From NCBI GenBank assembly GCA_002414865.1, contig DIAQ01000004.1, positions 1 to 12,751 on the forward strand: a stretch of DNA of 12,751 nucleotides, given 5' to 3'. The notes under the pieces were generated by a model that was given only the letters and a program-made list of their open reading frames with translations, made no database searches and was not told where the DNA came from. Origin of the DNA: a candidate division Hyd24-12 bacterium UBA5074 (GTDB lineage Bacteria > Fermentibacterota > Fermentibacteria > Fermentibacterales > Fermentibacteraceae). A program made the translations under genes and the position numbers. Positions 1 to 6,787 of the stretch are shown piece by piece (within the stretch, counting starts at the first letter, position 1; each line of letters opens with the position of its first letter).

Positions 1-396
1 GGCGCCGCGGCGGCGGTTGCGAGCGACCATGCGCCGCACGAAGCGGCTGCGAAACAGGGCGGGCTGCTGTCGGCCGCATTCGGGATCACCGGGCTGGAGA
101 CTCTGCTTCCCCTCACGCTCGAGGCCCTCTGCGGCGACGGCGGGCTCTCCCCGCTGGAAGCCCTCGGGCTCCTCGTGACCGGGCCGTCGGAGGTTCTCGG
201 CATGGAACCCCCCTCGCTCGGGGAAGGCGCTCCGGCCGAGATGGTGCTCTTCGATCCCGGGATGATCTACACGCTCCGTTCCGCCCGCCGGTTCTCGAAG
301 TCGTCGAACACGCCCTTCCTCGACAGGGAGCTCCGAGGCAGGGTCAGGAAGGTCTGGATGAGGGATCTGGTCTATTCGGAGGACGGCTTTGCGTAG
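1..396 (+). CDS. pyrC: Dihydroorotase, C-terminal part (5' end outside window)
   Basis: Dihydroorotase interconverts carbamoyl-aspartate and dihydroorotate in de novo pyrimidine synthesis, in the cytoplasm. The frame is open from base 1 and gives 131 residues ending at TAG 394-396. Near the start is SDHAPH, the conserved metal-site/catalytic Asp motif of the amidohydrolase-type dihydroorotases. It is followed by the family's GITGLET segment, a 'PSEVLGM...LGEGAPAEMVLFDP' stretch and a 'SKSSNTPF' motif close to the C-terminus, in the usual order for the class I (PyrC/AllB-like) enzymes. The start and the N-terminal metal-binding HxH lie upstream of the window. The next gene starts inside its last codons (8-nt overlap). 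pyrK, pyrD and pyrF downstream support a pyrimidine rather than an allantoin or hydantoin role. Identification is firm; only the missing 5' part is uncertain. Confidence 0.93.
   Translation, partial: GAAAAVASDHAPHEAAAKQGGLLSAAFGITGLETLLPLTLEALCGDGGLSPLEALGLLVTGPSEVLGMEPPSLGEGAPAEMVLFDPGMIYTLRSARRFSKSSNTPFLDRELRGRVRKVWMRDLVYSEDGFA
378..382 (+). promoter_or_regulatory. Shine-Dalgarno site for the TTG-started lipoprotein gene
   Basis: GGAGG lies six bases before TTG 389-391, inside the end of pyrC. It supports the TTG start, which gives a complete lipoprotein signal peptide and couples translation to pyrC. Confidence 0.7.
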
Positions 397-2035
397 ATTG
401 CTCGTGCTGCTGCCATTCGCCCTGCTCGTGACGGGGTGCGCCTATTTCAACACCTTCTACAACGCCAGGAGGAGCTACGACGATGCCCTCAGGAGCATCG
501 CCGCCAATCCGGACAATCCCTCCGAGGCCGAGGCGACCTCGCTCAGGTCGGCGATCGAGGGGGCCGGAAAGGTGCTGTCGTTCTACCCCGGCAGCAGATG
601 GGCGGACGATGCGCAACTGCTCGTCGCCGATGCGCTGTACCTCCTCGGAACCCGGACCACTTCGGGCAGCGGGACCTCCAACCTCGAGGAGGCCATGAGA
701 GCCTACGCAGCCGCGATCATGGTGAGCGACGACCAGGAGATGCGCGACAGGGCATCGCTCGGCATGGGGCTCGCGGCCATGAGGCTGGGCAGACCCGGAG
801 ACGCGGCCGCCTCCTTCGAGTCCGTGACGACCGGCGACAGGAGGCTCTACGTGATCTCGAGGATCCACCTGTCCCAGGCGCTCCTGCTCGAGCGCAGGGC
901 GGGGGATGCCATGGCGGCGCTCGACTCGGCGTCGGTGAGGATACCCGGAGACAGCCTCCGGGGGGAGGTTCTCCTCGCAGGAGGTGCCGTCCTGCTGGCC
1001 CTCGGGATGCCGGACAGCGCGGCGACGGTGGACATGGAGGCAGCCCGGGAGTTCGGGAGGGGCCAGGGCAACTACAGGGCCATGATCGCGGCCGCGGGAG
1101 CCATGGTGGAGGCCGGAAGGCCCTCCGACGCCGCCTCGGTCCTCCAGGATCTCAGAGCCACCTACAGGTCGGACAGGGAGATGGCGGACATCTCCCTGCT
1201 GACCGGGCGCGCCGGGGAGGCCGCAGGGATGCGCGACGAAGCCCTGGCCGCATATCGCGACGCCGCCGATCTCGACCGGTCGGGCGAATTCGGCGCGGAA
1301 GCCCTCTATCGGAGGGCCGGGATGCTGGAGGATGAGGGCGACCTCCGGGGCGCCCTGGGAGATCTCCAGGAGCTGAGCGGCAGGAGCCAGGATCTGCTCT
1401 GGACGAGGCTGGCGGCCGACCGTGCCGGAGATCTGGCGCTCCTCCTGCAGTATTCGGACAGCCTCGAGGCCGGCGCGGAAGGGTCGGAGGACATCCTCGC
1501 CCTTCTGGTGGCGGAGAAGAGGATCGATCTCTATGGAGCCGACCTGCAGGCCCTCGCCGCACTCCGTGAGCTGGCCTCCTCGGCCGGTGACAGGGTGAGG
1601 GCGATGTCGATGGCGAGGCTCGCCGCTTTCCCCGGCATGGACGCCGACAGCTCGCATGCGCTCCTGGTGAGGGCCGCGGCGCTGGCGGATTCCGGCGATC
1701 TCGCCACCTCGATCGAGGATGCCCTCGGGCTCCCCAGGGGCCGCGGATGGCAGTCCAGGCCCTCGGTCGTCCTGGACAGGGCCTGGAGGATGATGGACGA
1801 GGCGGATTATCCGGAAGCCTGGACCCTGCTCGCGGGGGCACTCGGAACCCGCTGGAGCGACGATCTGCGGCCGGAGCTCCTCTGGGCCGCCTGCGCCGCT
1901 GCCGAAGGAGCCTCGCTGGAGGACGATCTCGTCGAAGGCTATCTCCAGGAGCTCGTCCTGCGGTACCCCGGCACGGCGGAGGGCGCAGCGGCGTCCGAGA
2001 GGCTCGGCAGCTATGAAGGCGGGGAGGAGGAGTGA
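389..2035 (+). CDS. TPR-type repeat outer-membrane lipoprotein (BamD-like N-terminal region)
   Basis: Predicted 548-residue lipoprotein. Starting at TTG 389, the signal peptide is MRRLLVLLPFALLVTGC, with lipobox VTGC and lipidated Cys17. Right after the Cys comes AYFNTFYNARRSYDDAL, a conserved-looking sequence I recall in TPR lipoproteins of FCB-type bacteria. Residues about 62-85 (FYPGSRWADDAQLLVADALY) look like the 'YP.S.yaddA' helices of BamD/YbgF-type TPR proteins. The remainder is Ala/Leu/Asp-rich and helical, with degenerate TPR-like pairs such as RLGRPGDAAASFESV, EAGRPSDAASVLQDL and ALAAYRDAADLD. A second 'RYPGTAEGAAASERL' element lies near the C-terminus. It probably acts as a periplasmic scaffold anchored to the outer membrane, but no partner can be named. 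It overlaps pyrC by 8 nt and stops 1 nt before pyrK. The final Glu codons double as the pyrK ribosome binding site. Confidence 0.82.
   Translation: MRRLLVLLPFALLVTGCAYFNTFYNARRSYDDALRSIAANPDNPSEAEATSLRSAIEGAGKVLSFYPGSRWADDAQLLVADALYLLGTRTTSGSGTSNLEEAMRAYAAAIMVSDDQEMRDRASLGMGLAAMRLGRPGDAAASFESVTTGDRRLYVISRIHLSQALLLERRAGDAMAALDSASVRIPGDSLRGEVLLAGGAVLLALGMPDSAATVDMEAAREFGRGQGNYRAMIAAAGAMVEAGRPSDAASVLQDLRATYRSDREMADISLLTGRAGEAAGMRDEALAAYRDAADLDRSGEFGAEALYRRAGMLEDEGDLRGALGDLQELSGRSQDLLWTRLAADRAGDLALLLQYSDSLEAGAEGSEDILALLVAEKRIDLYGADLQALAALRELASSAGDRVRAMSMARLAAFPGMDADSSHALLVRAAALADSGDLATSIEDALGLPRGRGWQSRPSVVLDRAWRMMDEADYPEAWTLLAGALGTRWSDDLRPELLWAACAAAEGASLEDDLVEGYLQELVLRYPGTAEGAAASERLGSYEGGEEE
2023..2030 (+). 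promoter_or_regulatory. Shine-Dalgarno site deciding the pyrK start
   Basis: GGAGGAGG lies six bases before GTG 2037. The alternative in-frame ATG at 2013 has only a weak purine stretch upstream and would add eight basic residues (MKAGRRSE) lying within the preceding gene. GTG 2037 is preferred. Confidence 0.65.
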
Positions 2036-2036
2036 G

Positions 2037-2798
2037 GTGAAGGACCGCGACTGCCGCGTCGAGAGCTGCTCGTTCGAGTGCCCCGGCATCTGCAGGATCG
2101 GCTTCTCCTGCCCGGCCCTCGTGGAAGAGGCCGGCCCCGGGCAGTTCGTCATGGTGGAGGTGTCCGACGGACCTCTCCCCGCGGCCAGGCGTCCCTTCAC
2201 ACTGAGCAGCGTCTCGAAATCGAAGGGCATCTTCGAGATAGTGTTCGAGGTGAAGGGTCCCGGCACGTCCTCTCTCGCCTCCTCCGCCCCCGGGCGCTCC
2301 TGCCGCGTCATGGGTCCGCTGGGCCGGGGATACGAAACCTCGGCCGACCGGTGGCTGCTGGTGGGAGGAGGGCTCGGTGCGGCCGGCTTCCCCTTCCTGG
2401 CCGCGTCAGTCCGCAGCGCCAGGGTGCTCCTGGGAGCCTCGTGCTCGGATGCCCTGGTCAGGACCGGAGGGGAGGCCGAGTACGCCACGGAGGACGGCAG
2501 CGCGGGCAGGAGGGGTCTGGTGACCGATCTCCTCGATGGGCTGGACCTCGCCTCGTTCGATGCCATCGCGGTCTGCGGTCCCACTCCGATGATGAAGGCC
2601 GTGGTCGAGGCTGTGCCCGACGATCTCCGGCCCCGTGTGCAGGTCTCGCTGGAAAGCCGCATGGGGTGCGGCTGGGGGGCATGCGGAGGATGCGCCATCC
2701 CGGCATCGGCGGGAGGATATCTGAAGTGCTGCGTCGACGGGCCGGTCGTGACCGCGCAGGCAGTCGACTGGTCACGGATGGGGGGTGGCCTGGTGTGA
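2037..2798 (+). CDS. pyrK: Dihydroorotate dehydrogenase B, electron-transfer subunit (FAD, 2Fe-2S)
   Basis: PyrK passes electrons from the FMN of PyrD to NAD+ through a 2Fe-2S cluster and FAD, in the cytoplasmic heterotetramer of class 1B dihydroorotate dehydrogenase. From GTG 2037 the protein has 253 residues, the usual size. Domain order fits a ferredoxin-reductase-type fold: an FAD-binding barrel with RRPFTLSS, then a nucleotide-binding half with GGGLGAAGFPFLA and VCGPTPMMKAV. At the C-terminus is the cluster motif GCGWGACGGC, with Cys211, Cys216 and Cys219, and a fourth ligand in KCCVDGPVV, most likely Cys232. The gene follows the lipoprotein gene by 1 nt and overlaps pyrD by 4 nt (GTGA), as expected for subunits made together. 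An ATG at 2013 is a less likely start. Confidence 0.93.
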   Translation: MKDRDCRVESCSFECPGICRIGFSCPALVEEAGPGQFVMVEVSDGPLPAARRPFTLSSVSKSKGIFEIVFEVKGPGTSSLASSAPGRSCRVMGPLGRGYETSADRWLLVGGGLGAAGFPFLAASVRSARVLLGASCSDALVRTGGEAEYATEDGSAGRRGLVTDLLDGLDLASFDAIAVCGPTPMMKAVVEAVPDDLRPRVQVSLESRMGCGWGACGGCAIPASAGGYLKCCVDGPVVTAQAVDWSRMGGGLV

Positions 2799-3667
2799 AG
2801 CCGCGAATCGAGGCCTCGCTCTGGGGGAGGGACTTCGGAAATCCCCTCATGCTCGCTTCAGGCACCTGCGGATACGGGACCGAACTCCTGGAGGCAGGGC
2901 TTCTCGGCGACGCGGCCGCCCTCGTGACCAAGGCGACCACCGCCCGGCCCCGCGAGGGCAATGCGCCACCGAGGATCGCCGACACGAGATTCGGGCTCCT
3001 GAACTCCATAGGGCTGGCCAATCCGGGAGCGGAGCAGGTGGTCGAGTCCCTGCTGCCGGAGATGGCTTTCGCGCCCTGCGCAGTGATAGTGAACGTCGCC
3101 GGGGAGACCCTCGAGGAGTACAGGAGGGTGGTCGGCATCCTGGAGCGCTCGGAAGTCCATGTAGGCTACGAGATAAATGTCTCCTGCCCCAACGTCTCCG
3201 CGGGCGGGATGGCCTTCGGGACCGATCCGGCCTGCGTCGCCGAGATAACGCGTCTCGTCCGCTCATCGACAGGCAGGCCCTTCAGCGTGAAGCTCACCCC
3301 GAACGGGGGCGACATCGTCGAGGCCGCGAAGATGGCGGAGGGCGAGGGAGCCGATGCCGTGACCGTCTGCAACACCTTTCTGGGCATGAAGCTCGACTGG
3401 AGGACGGGCAGACCGGTCCTGTCGCGGGGAGCCGGGGGCTACAGCTCGCCCGCCCTGCTCCCGCTCGTGACGGCGCGCGTCTGGCAGGTCGCTTCGGCGG
3501 TCGGCATCCCCGTCATCGCCTCGGGAGGGGTCTGGTGGGGGGAGGACGTCCTCGAGCTGAGAGCGGCGGGGGCTTCCATGGTCCAGCTCGGGACCGCCGT
3601 CCTGAGGAGGCCGTCCCGGATCTCCGAGATCCTCCTCGAGATGCGCACTCTGCTGGAAGGGTCATGA
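2795..3667 (+). CDS. pyrD: Dihydroorotate dehydrogenase B, catalytic subunit
   Basis: PyrD oxidises dihydroorotate to orotate on FMN; in class 1B the electrons leave through PyrK to NAD+. GTG 2795 overlaps the pyrK stop in GTGA and gives 290 residues, slightly short but within the family range. Visible motifs are NPLMLASGTCGYG at the N-terminus, a substrate loop with NSIGLANPG, EINVSCPNVSAGG carrying the class 1 catalytic cysteine (Cys131), VKLTPN, the FMN/substrate segment NTFLGMKLD, a GGYSSPALLPL stretch, and the FMN-phosphate elements IPVIASGG and MVQLGTAVL. The Cys base and the adjacent pyrK gene separate it from the class 2 membrane enzyme, which uses Ser. It overlaps the following rlpA-like gene by 4 nt (ATGA). 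Confidence 0.94.
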   Translation: MKPRIEASLWGRDFGNPLMLASGTCGYGTELLEAGLLGDAAALVTKATTARPREGNAPPRIADTRFGLLNSIGLANPGAEQVVESLLPEMAFAPCAVIVNVAGETLEEYRRVVGILERSEVHVGYEINVSCPNVSAGGMAFGTDPACVAEITRLVRSSTGRPFSVKLTPNGGDIVEAAKMAEGEGADAVTVCNTFLGMKLDWRTGRPVLSRGAGGYSSPALLPLVTARVWQVASAVGIPVIASGGVWWGEDVLELRAAGASMVQLGTAVLRRPSRISEILLEMRTLLEGS

Positions 3668-4080
3668 GAGCCGCTCCAGCGATTGCCGCAGCCCTGCTGC
3701 TGGCGACCGGATGCCTGGTGCCCCGCCCCGTCTACCTGACGAGGAACGGTCCGCCCTCGGCCGGGATGATCAGCGGTTTCAGGCAGAGGGGAACGGCCTC
3801 CTTCTATGGGCCCGGGTTCTCGGGCAGGCCCACCGCCAGCGGAGAGATCTTCGACATGGACGCGATGACATGCGCACACCGGACGCTCCCGTTCGGGACA
3901 GTGCTGAGGGTGACGAACCTGGACAACGGATCGGAGACCACCGTGAGGGTCAACGACAGGGGGCCGTACTCGGGCGGGAGGATCGTCGACCTCTCCCGGG
4001 CCGCGGCCGCAGACATCGGCATGCTGGACACCGGGACCGCGGAGGTGCTCCTGACGGTCGTGGGGGTGGAGGATGACTGA
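3664..4080 (+). CDS. rlpA: RlpA-like lipoprotein, double-psi beta-barrel (septal lytic transglycosylase family)
   Basis: Small 138-residue lipoprotein with signal peptide and lipobox ATGC (Cys17). The remainder is a single RlpA-type double-psi beta-barrel: GTASFYGPGFSGRPTASGE, then MTCAHRTLPFGTVLRVTNLDNG, VRVNDRGPYSGGRIVDLS and an Ala-rich helix ending in GML. These match the RlpA signature, including the His of AHRTLPFG and the Asp of NDRGP considered catalytic in enzymes that cleave denuded glycan strands. There is no C-terminal SPOR domain, so recruitment to septal denuded glycans by SPOR is not expected. Activity cannot be proved from sequence, since some RlpA proteins appear non-catalytic. 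It lies between pyrD (4-nt overlap) and pyrF (8-nt overlap), an unusual place for an envelope protein. Confidence 0.88.
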   Translation: MRAAPAIAAALLLATGCLVPRPVYLTRNGPPSAGMISGFRQRGTASFYGPGFSGRPTASGEIFDMDAMTCAHRTLPFGTVLRVTNLDNGSETTVRVNDRGPYSGGRIVDLSRAAAADIGMLDTGTAEVLLTVVGVEDD

Positions 4081-4789
4081 TCCGGCGAGGCTCTTCGTGG
4101 CCCTGACGAGCGACCAGGGCGAGGATGCCGTGGCCATGGCCGAACCCCTCCGGGGACTGCCCGGCCTCGGGGTGAAGATAGGGCTTGAGCTCTTCACCAG
4201 ATGCGGTCCGGACATCGTGACCCGCTTCGGGGACCTCGGGCTGGAAGTGTTCCTCGACCTCAAGTTCCACGACATCCCGTTCACGGTCGCGGGGGCCGTG
4301 CGGGCCGCCTGCGAGAGGCGGCCCTCCATCGTGAACGTGCATGCGTCGGGCGGGGCGGGGATGATGGAGGCGGCCGCGGAAGCGGCCTCAGGCTCGGGCA
4401 CCAGGATCATCGCGGTCACCGTTCTCACAAGCCTTTCCGGAGACGACCTGGAGCTCCTGGGGACTTCCCTGGGCACGGCCGCCATCGTCGAGCGAATGGC
4501 TGCGGCAGCCCTGCGAGCCGGGCTCGACGGAGTGGTCTGCTCCCCGCTCGAGGCCTCTGCGGTGAGAGCCTCGTGCGGCCCCGGCTTCCTGGTGGTGACC
4601 CCGGGGATACGCGCCTCGGGCTCGGACCGGCAGGACCAGAAGAGGACCGCATCCGCATCGGAGGCCATCGCGGCGGGAGCCACCTCGGTCGTGGTGGGGA
4701 GACCGGTCACTGATTCGCCTGATCCAAGGGGAGCTGCCGCCAGGCTCCTGGAGGAGATCCGGGCTGCCCTCCCGGCCGGGAAGGCCTGA
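4073..4789 (+). CDS. pyrF: Orotidine 5'-phosphate decarboxylase
   Basis: Decarboxylates OMP to UMP, the last step of de novo UMP synthesis. The protein has 238 residues, typical of the bacterial single-domain TIM-barrel enzyme. The catalytic Lys-Asp-Lys-Asp tetrad is visible as Lys35 (GVKIGLELF) and Asp62, Lys64 and Asp67 in FLDLKFHDIP. The phosphate-binding end is present as VTPGIRASGSDRQDQKR and VVVGRPVTDSPDP. One oddity is the first strand, which reads LFVALTSDQ where family members have ALD. Thr12 replaces the Asp that contacts the ribose hydroxyls, unless Asp14 takes that role. ATG 4073 overlaps the rlpA-like gene by 8 nt, with a G-rich stretch (4062-4066) as probable ribosome binding site. 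Identification is secure; full activity is likely but the substitution deserves note. Confidence 0.93.
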   Translation: MTDPARLFVALTSDQGEDAVAMAEPLRGLPGLGVKIGLELFTRCGPDIVTRFGDLGLEVFLDLKFHDIPFTVAGAVRAACERRPSIVNVHASGGAGMMEAAAEAASGSGTRIIAVTVLTSLSGDDLELLGTSLGTAAIVERMAAAALRAGLDGVVCSPLEASAVRASCGPGFLVVTPGIRASGSDRQDQKRTASASEAIAAGATSVVVGRPVTDSPDPRGAAARLLEEIRAALPAGKA

Positions 4790-6696
4790 TCACGAAGCCA
4801 TTCCGCGGAATCGCCGCGGCGCTGATCCCGGTCGCGGTCTTCGCCGGGGCCGGGATCGCCATCAGGTCGGCCGCGCGGGCGGCGGCCCGCAGGATCGATC
4901 CTGCGGCTTCCGTGGAACACGTCTCGTTCTCGCCGGGCGCCATCCTCCTCACGGGCGTGGAGATGCCGCGCTACGGCCTCACAGCCGACACCGTCTGGGT
5001 ATTCCCGGCGTGGGACCCTCTCCCGACATCCATCCGGAGGGTCGTGGTGCCGTCCTGCTCGCTGATAGACCCCGCCGGACCCTCCCGAGGCAGCGCCGGG
5101 GGCGGCCGCCGGCGTTCCCTGCCCAGCGTCGAGATCGGAAGGGCTCTGGTGGTCCTGGAGGGCGACTCGACGGTCGCCGGAGGCTGGCTGGGAGAAGGCG
5201 GCTACTGCGTCGCCTGTGCAGGGCGCTGGGGATCTGTCGTGGCCTCGGGCTCGACAGGCGGCGGAGAGACATCCGTCACCGCGGTCTTCGAGGATGTCTC
5301 CGGGCTCCCGGGAGGGCTCCCGGGATGCCCGCCCGCGGTGTCCGGCCACAGGTTCTCGGGGATGCTGGCGGGGAGCCTGGGATCGGACTCGATCCTCGTG
5401 GGGGGCGTGGTCGCGGAGCTCGACGGGGAGGAGTCCGCGATCCCCTTCAGAGCAGCCGGCGCGTGGGAGGGCACCCTTCACCTCGAGGCCGAGGTCGACC
5501 TCGGGAGCCTTCAGCCCGTGATCGAGGCCCGGATCCTGGCCCTGGATCCCCGGGCGGCCGTGGATGTTGTCCCGGTCGGCCAGGCGACGCTCTCCTACGA
5601 CGCAGCAGAAGGATGCGCCTTCCATCTGGTCGCCGAAGTGGACGACGCGAAGCTCTTCTCGCCCATGCTCGCGTCGGACACGGTGCGCTTCGATGCGTCA
5701 GCCGACCTCTCGGGCCGGCTTGCGGAGGGCATCCTGTCGGTGGACAGCGGCGCAGTCTCCCTCGGGGGCATCGCTCTGGGCGTGCAGTTCGAGGCGACCC
5801 CGGCCGGGAGGTACACCCTCCGCCTGGCGAACCCCTCGATCAGCGCGGCGGCGCTGGACTCCTCCATCCCCCCGGCTCTGCTGGGAAGGCTCCGCGGGAC
5901 GACCGTGACAGGCACCCTGGGCATAGACGCCCGCCTGGTCCTGGATGCATCCTGCCCGGAGAGCTGCGACGTCGATATCGGAGTGGATGTCTCGGACCTC
6001 GAAGTGACGAGCTGCCCGGTCCAGGTATCGAGATTCGCGCGAGGCGGGTCGGTGGTCATGCACGACAGCTGGGGAGGCTCCCGCGAGATAGTCCTGGACC
6101 CCGTCGCCAACCCCGGTTTCGTGACCATGGAGTCGTTCCCCGGGCTGCTGGAGGCTCTCGTCCTCTGCGCCGAGGACGGGTCGTTCAGGAGCCATTCCGG
6201 ATTCAGCCCCGACCATATCAGGAGCGCCATGCAGGCCAACGTCAGGAGGGGCAGGTTCGTGAGGGGGGCCTCCACGATCACCATGCAGCTCGCCCGCAAC
6301 CTGTTCCTCGGCAGGGAGAGGACCCTGGCCAGGAAGTTCCAGGAGGTCTTCCTCACCTGGCGCCTGGAGTCCGCCCTCAGCAAGGACCGCATCCTGGAGA
6401 TCTACCTGAACATCGTCGAGATGGGGCCGGGTGTGTACGGCTTCCCGGAGGCTGCGTCCTACTACTTCGGGACCGGCCTCGACAGGCTCGAGCCGAGGCA
6501 GATGGCGTTCCTCGTCACCATACTGCCCGGGCCGCGGCTCTACCACAGGTTCTTCGAGGCGGGGGAGGTGCCCGCCTGGTGGGAGTCGGGCATCGACCTG
6601 CTGCTGCGGGCAGCCAGCCGGAGAGGGGCCATCCCGCGGGAGGCGGCCGAGGCGGCCTGCGGGAGGCGGACGATCTTCGGGGCGGCGCCCCCCTGA
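4786..6696 (+). CDS. Membrane-anchored GT51 peptidoglycan glycosyltransferase with long AsmA-like N-terminal region
   Basis: Predicted to polymerise lipid II glycan strands on the periplasmic face. The C-terminal domain (about residues 445-625) has the GT51 motifs: CAEDGSFRSHSGF with catalytic Glu463, RGASTITMQLARNLFL, ERTLARKFQE, and ILEIYLNIVEMGPGVYG with Glu538. The last resembles monofunctional MtgA, and there is no transpeptidase domain. Residues about 10-30 form one membrane segment (GIAAALIPVAVFAGAGIAI). Residues about 43-440 are beta-rich with alternating hydrophobics, e.g. 'GRLAEGILSVDSGAVSLGG' and 'IPPALLGRLRGTTVTGTLG', resembling AsmA/TamB-type domains. The only ATG/GTG/TTG near the beginning is GTG 4912, which lacks a ribosome binding site and would remove the anchor. 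I prefer CTG 4786 (636 residues), which overlaps the pyrF stop in CTGA as other pairs do in ATGA/GTGA; ATC 4789 is possible. Function is confident, start uncertain. Confidence 0.85.
   Translation: MITKPFRGIAAALIPVAVFAGAGIAIRSAARAAARRIDPAASVEHVSFSPGAILLTGVEMPRYGLTADTVWVFPAWDPLPTSIRRVVVPSCSLIDPAGPSRGSAGGGRRRSLPSVEIGRALVVLEGDSTVAGGWLGEGGYCVACAGRWGSVVASGSTGGGETSVTAVFEDVSGLPGGLPGCPPAVSGHRFSGMLAGSLGSDSILVGGVVAELDGEESAIPFRAAGAWEGTLHLEAEVDLGSLQPVIEARILALDPRAAVDVVPVGQATLSYDAAEGCAFHLVAEVDDAKLFSPMLASDTVRFDASADLSGRLAEGILSVDSGAVSLGGIALGVQFEATPAGRYTLRLANPSISAAALDSSIPPALLGRLRGTTVTGTLGIDARLVLDASCPESCDVDIGVDVSDLEVTSCPVQVSRFARGGSVVMHDSWGGSREIVLDPVANPGFVTMESFPGLLEALVLCAEDGSFRSHSGFSPDHIRSAMQANVRRGRFVRGASTITMQLARNLFLGRERTLARKFQEVFLTWRLESALSKDRILEIYLNIVEMGPGVYGFPEAASYYFGTGLDRLEPRQMAFLVTILPGPRLYHRFFEAGEVPAWWESGIDLLLRAASRRGAIPREAAEAACGRRTIFGAAPP
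5302..5325 (+). repeat. Perfect in-frame tandem duplication of a 12-bp unit
   Basis: The unit GGGCTCCCGGGA occurs twice head to tail and encodes Gly-Leu-Pro-Gly twice within the N-terminal region of the glycosyltransferase. The unit is partly self-complementary. It looks like a slippage-type duplication, with no sign of a larger repeat family in the window. Confidence 0.7.
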
Positions 6697-6729
6697 GGGA
6701 CCTGCGGACTCGCTCCCCGACCCTGGTTC

Positions 6730-6738
6730 TGTTATGAT
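6730..6738 (+). promoter_or_regulatory. Candidate extended -10 promoter element
   Basis: TGTTATGAT matches the extended -10 form TGn-TATAAT with one mismatch in the hexamer, inside the only intergenic gap and in locally AT-richer DNA. No convincing -35 hexamer lies 16-18 bp upstream, as is usual for extended -10 promoters. Transcription would begin near 6745 and leave a leader of roughly 45-50 nt before ATG 6793. Confidence 0.45.
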
Positions 6739-6782
6739 GAGAAGAACATGATCGCAGGCCCGTCCGTGGCGGCGCGCGTCAG

Positions 6783-6787
6783 GGAGG
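6783..6787 (+). promoter_or_regulatory. Shine-Dalgarno site deciding the start at 6793
   Basis: GGAGG, within AGGGAGGAG, stands five bases before ATG 6793. The upstream in-frame ATG 6748 has only GAGAAG before it and falls almost at the predicted transcription start, so 6793 is preferred. Confidence 0.7.

Noticed and set aside
2013..2036. ATG 2013 as pyrK start
   Set aside because: Weak upstream ribosome binding site and an extra basic peptide overlapping the preceding gene; GTG 2037 has GGAGGAGG at ideal spacing.
344..2698. Very long - strand open frame (784 codons) opposite the TPR lipoprotein and pyrK genes
   Set aside because: It runs antisense across two well-supported genes. Its product is Arg/Pro/Gly/His-rich without recognisable domains, as expected for the antisense frame of GC-rich coding DNA where stops are rare.
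3439..5625. Long - strand open frame (728 codons) opposite pyrD, rlpA, pyrF and the glycosyltransferase
   Set aside because: It crosses four + strand genes and has low-complexity composition without motifs; a GC-driven shadow.
6679..6691. GGGGC-GGC-GCCCC hairpin at the end of the glycosyltransferase gene as a terminator
   Set aside because: Short stem lying within codons with a 3-base loop and no following T-run; such GC-rich stems occur by chance in this composition.
5010..6737. Alternative + strand frame of 575 codons inside the glycosyltransferase gene
   Set aside because: Arg/Gly/Pro-rich composition and no motifs, whereas the chosen frame carries all GT51 motifs.
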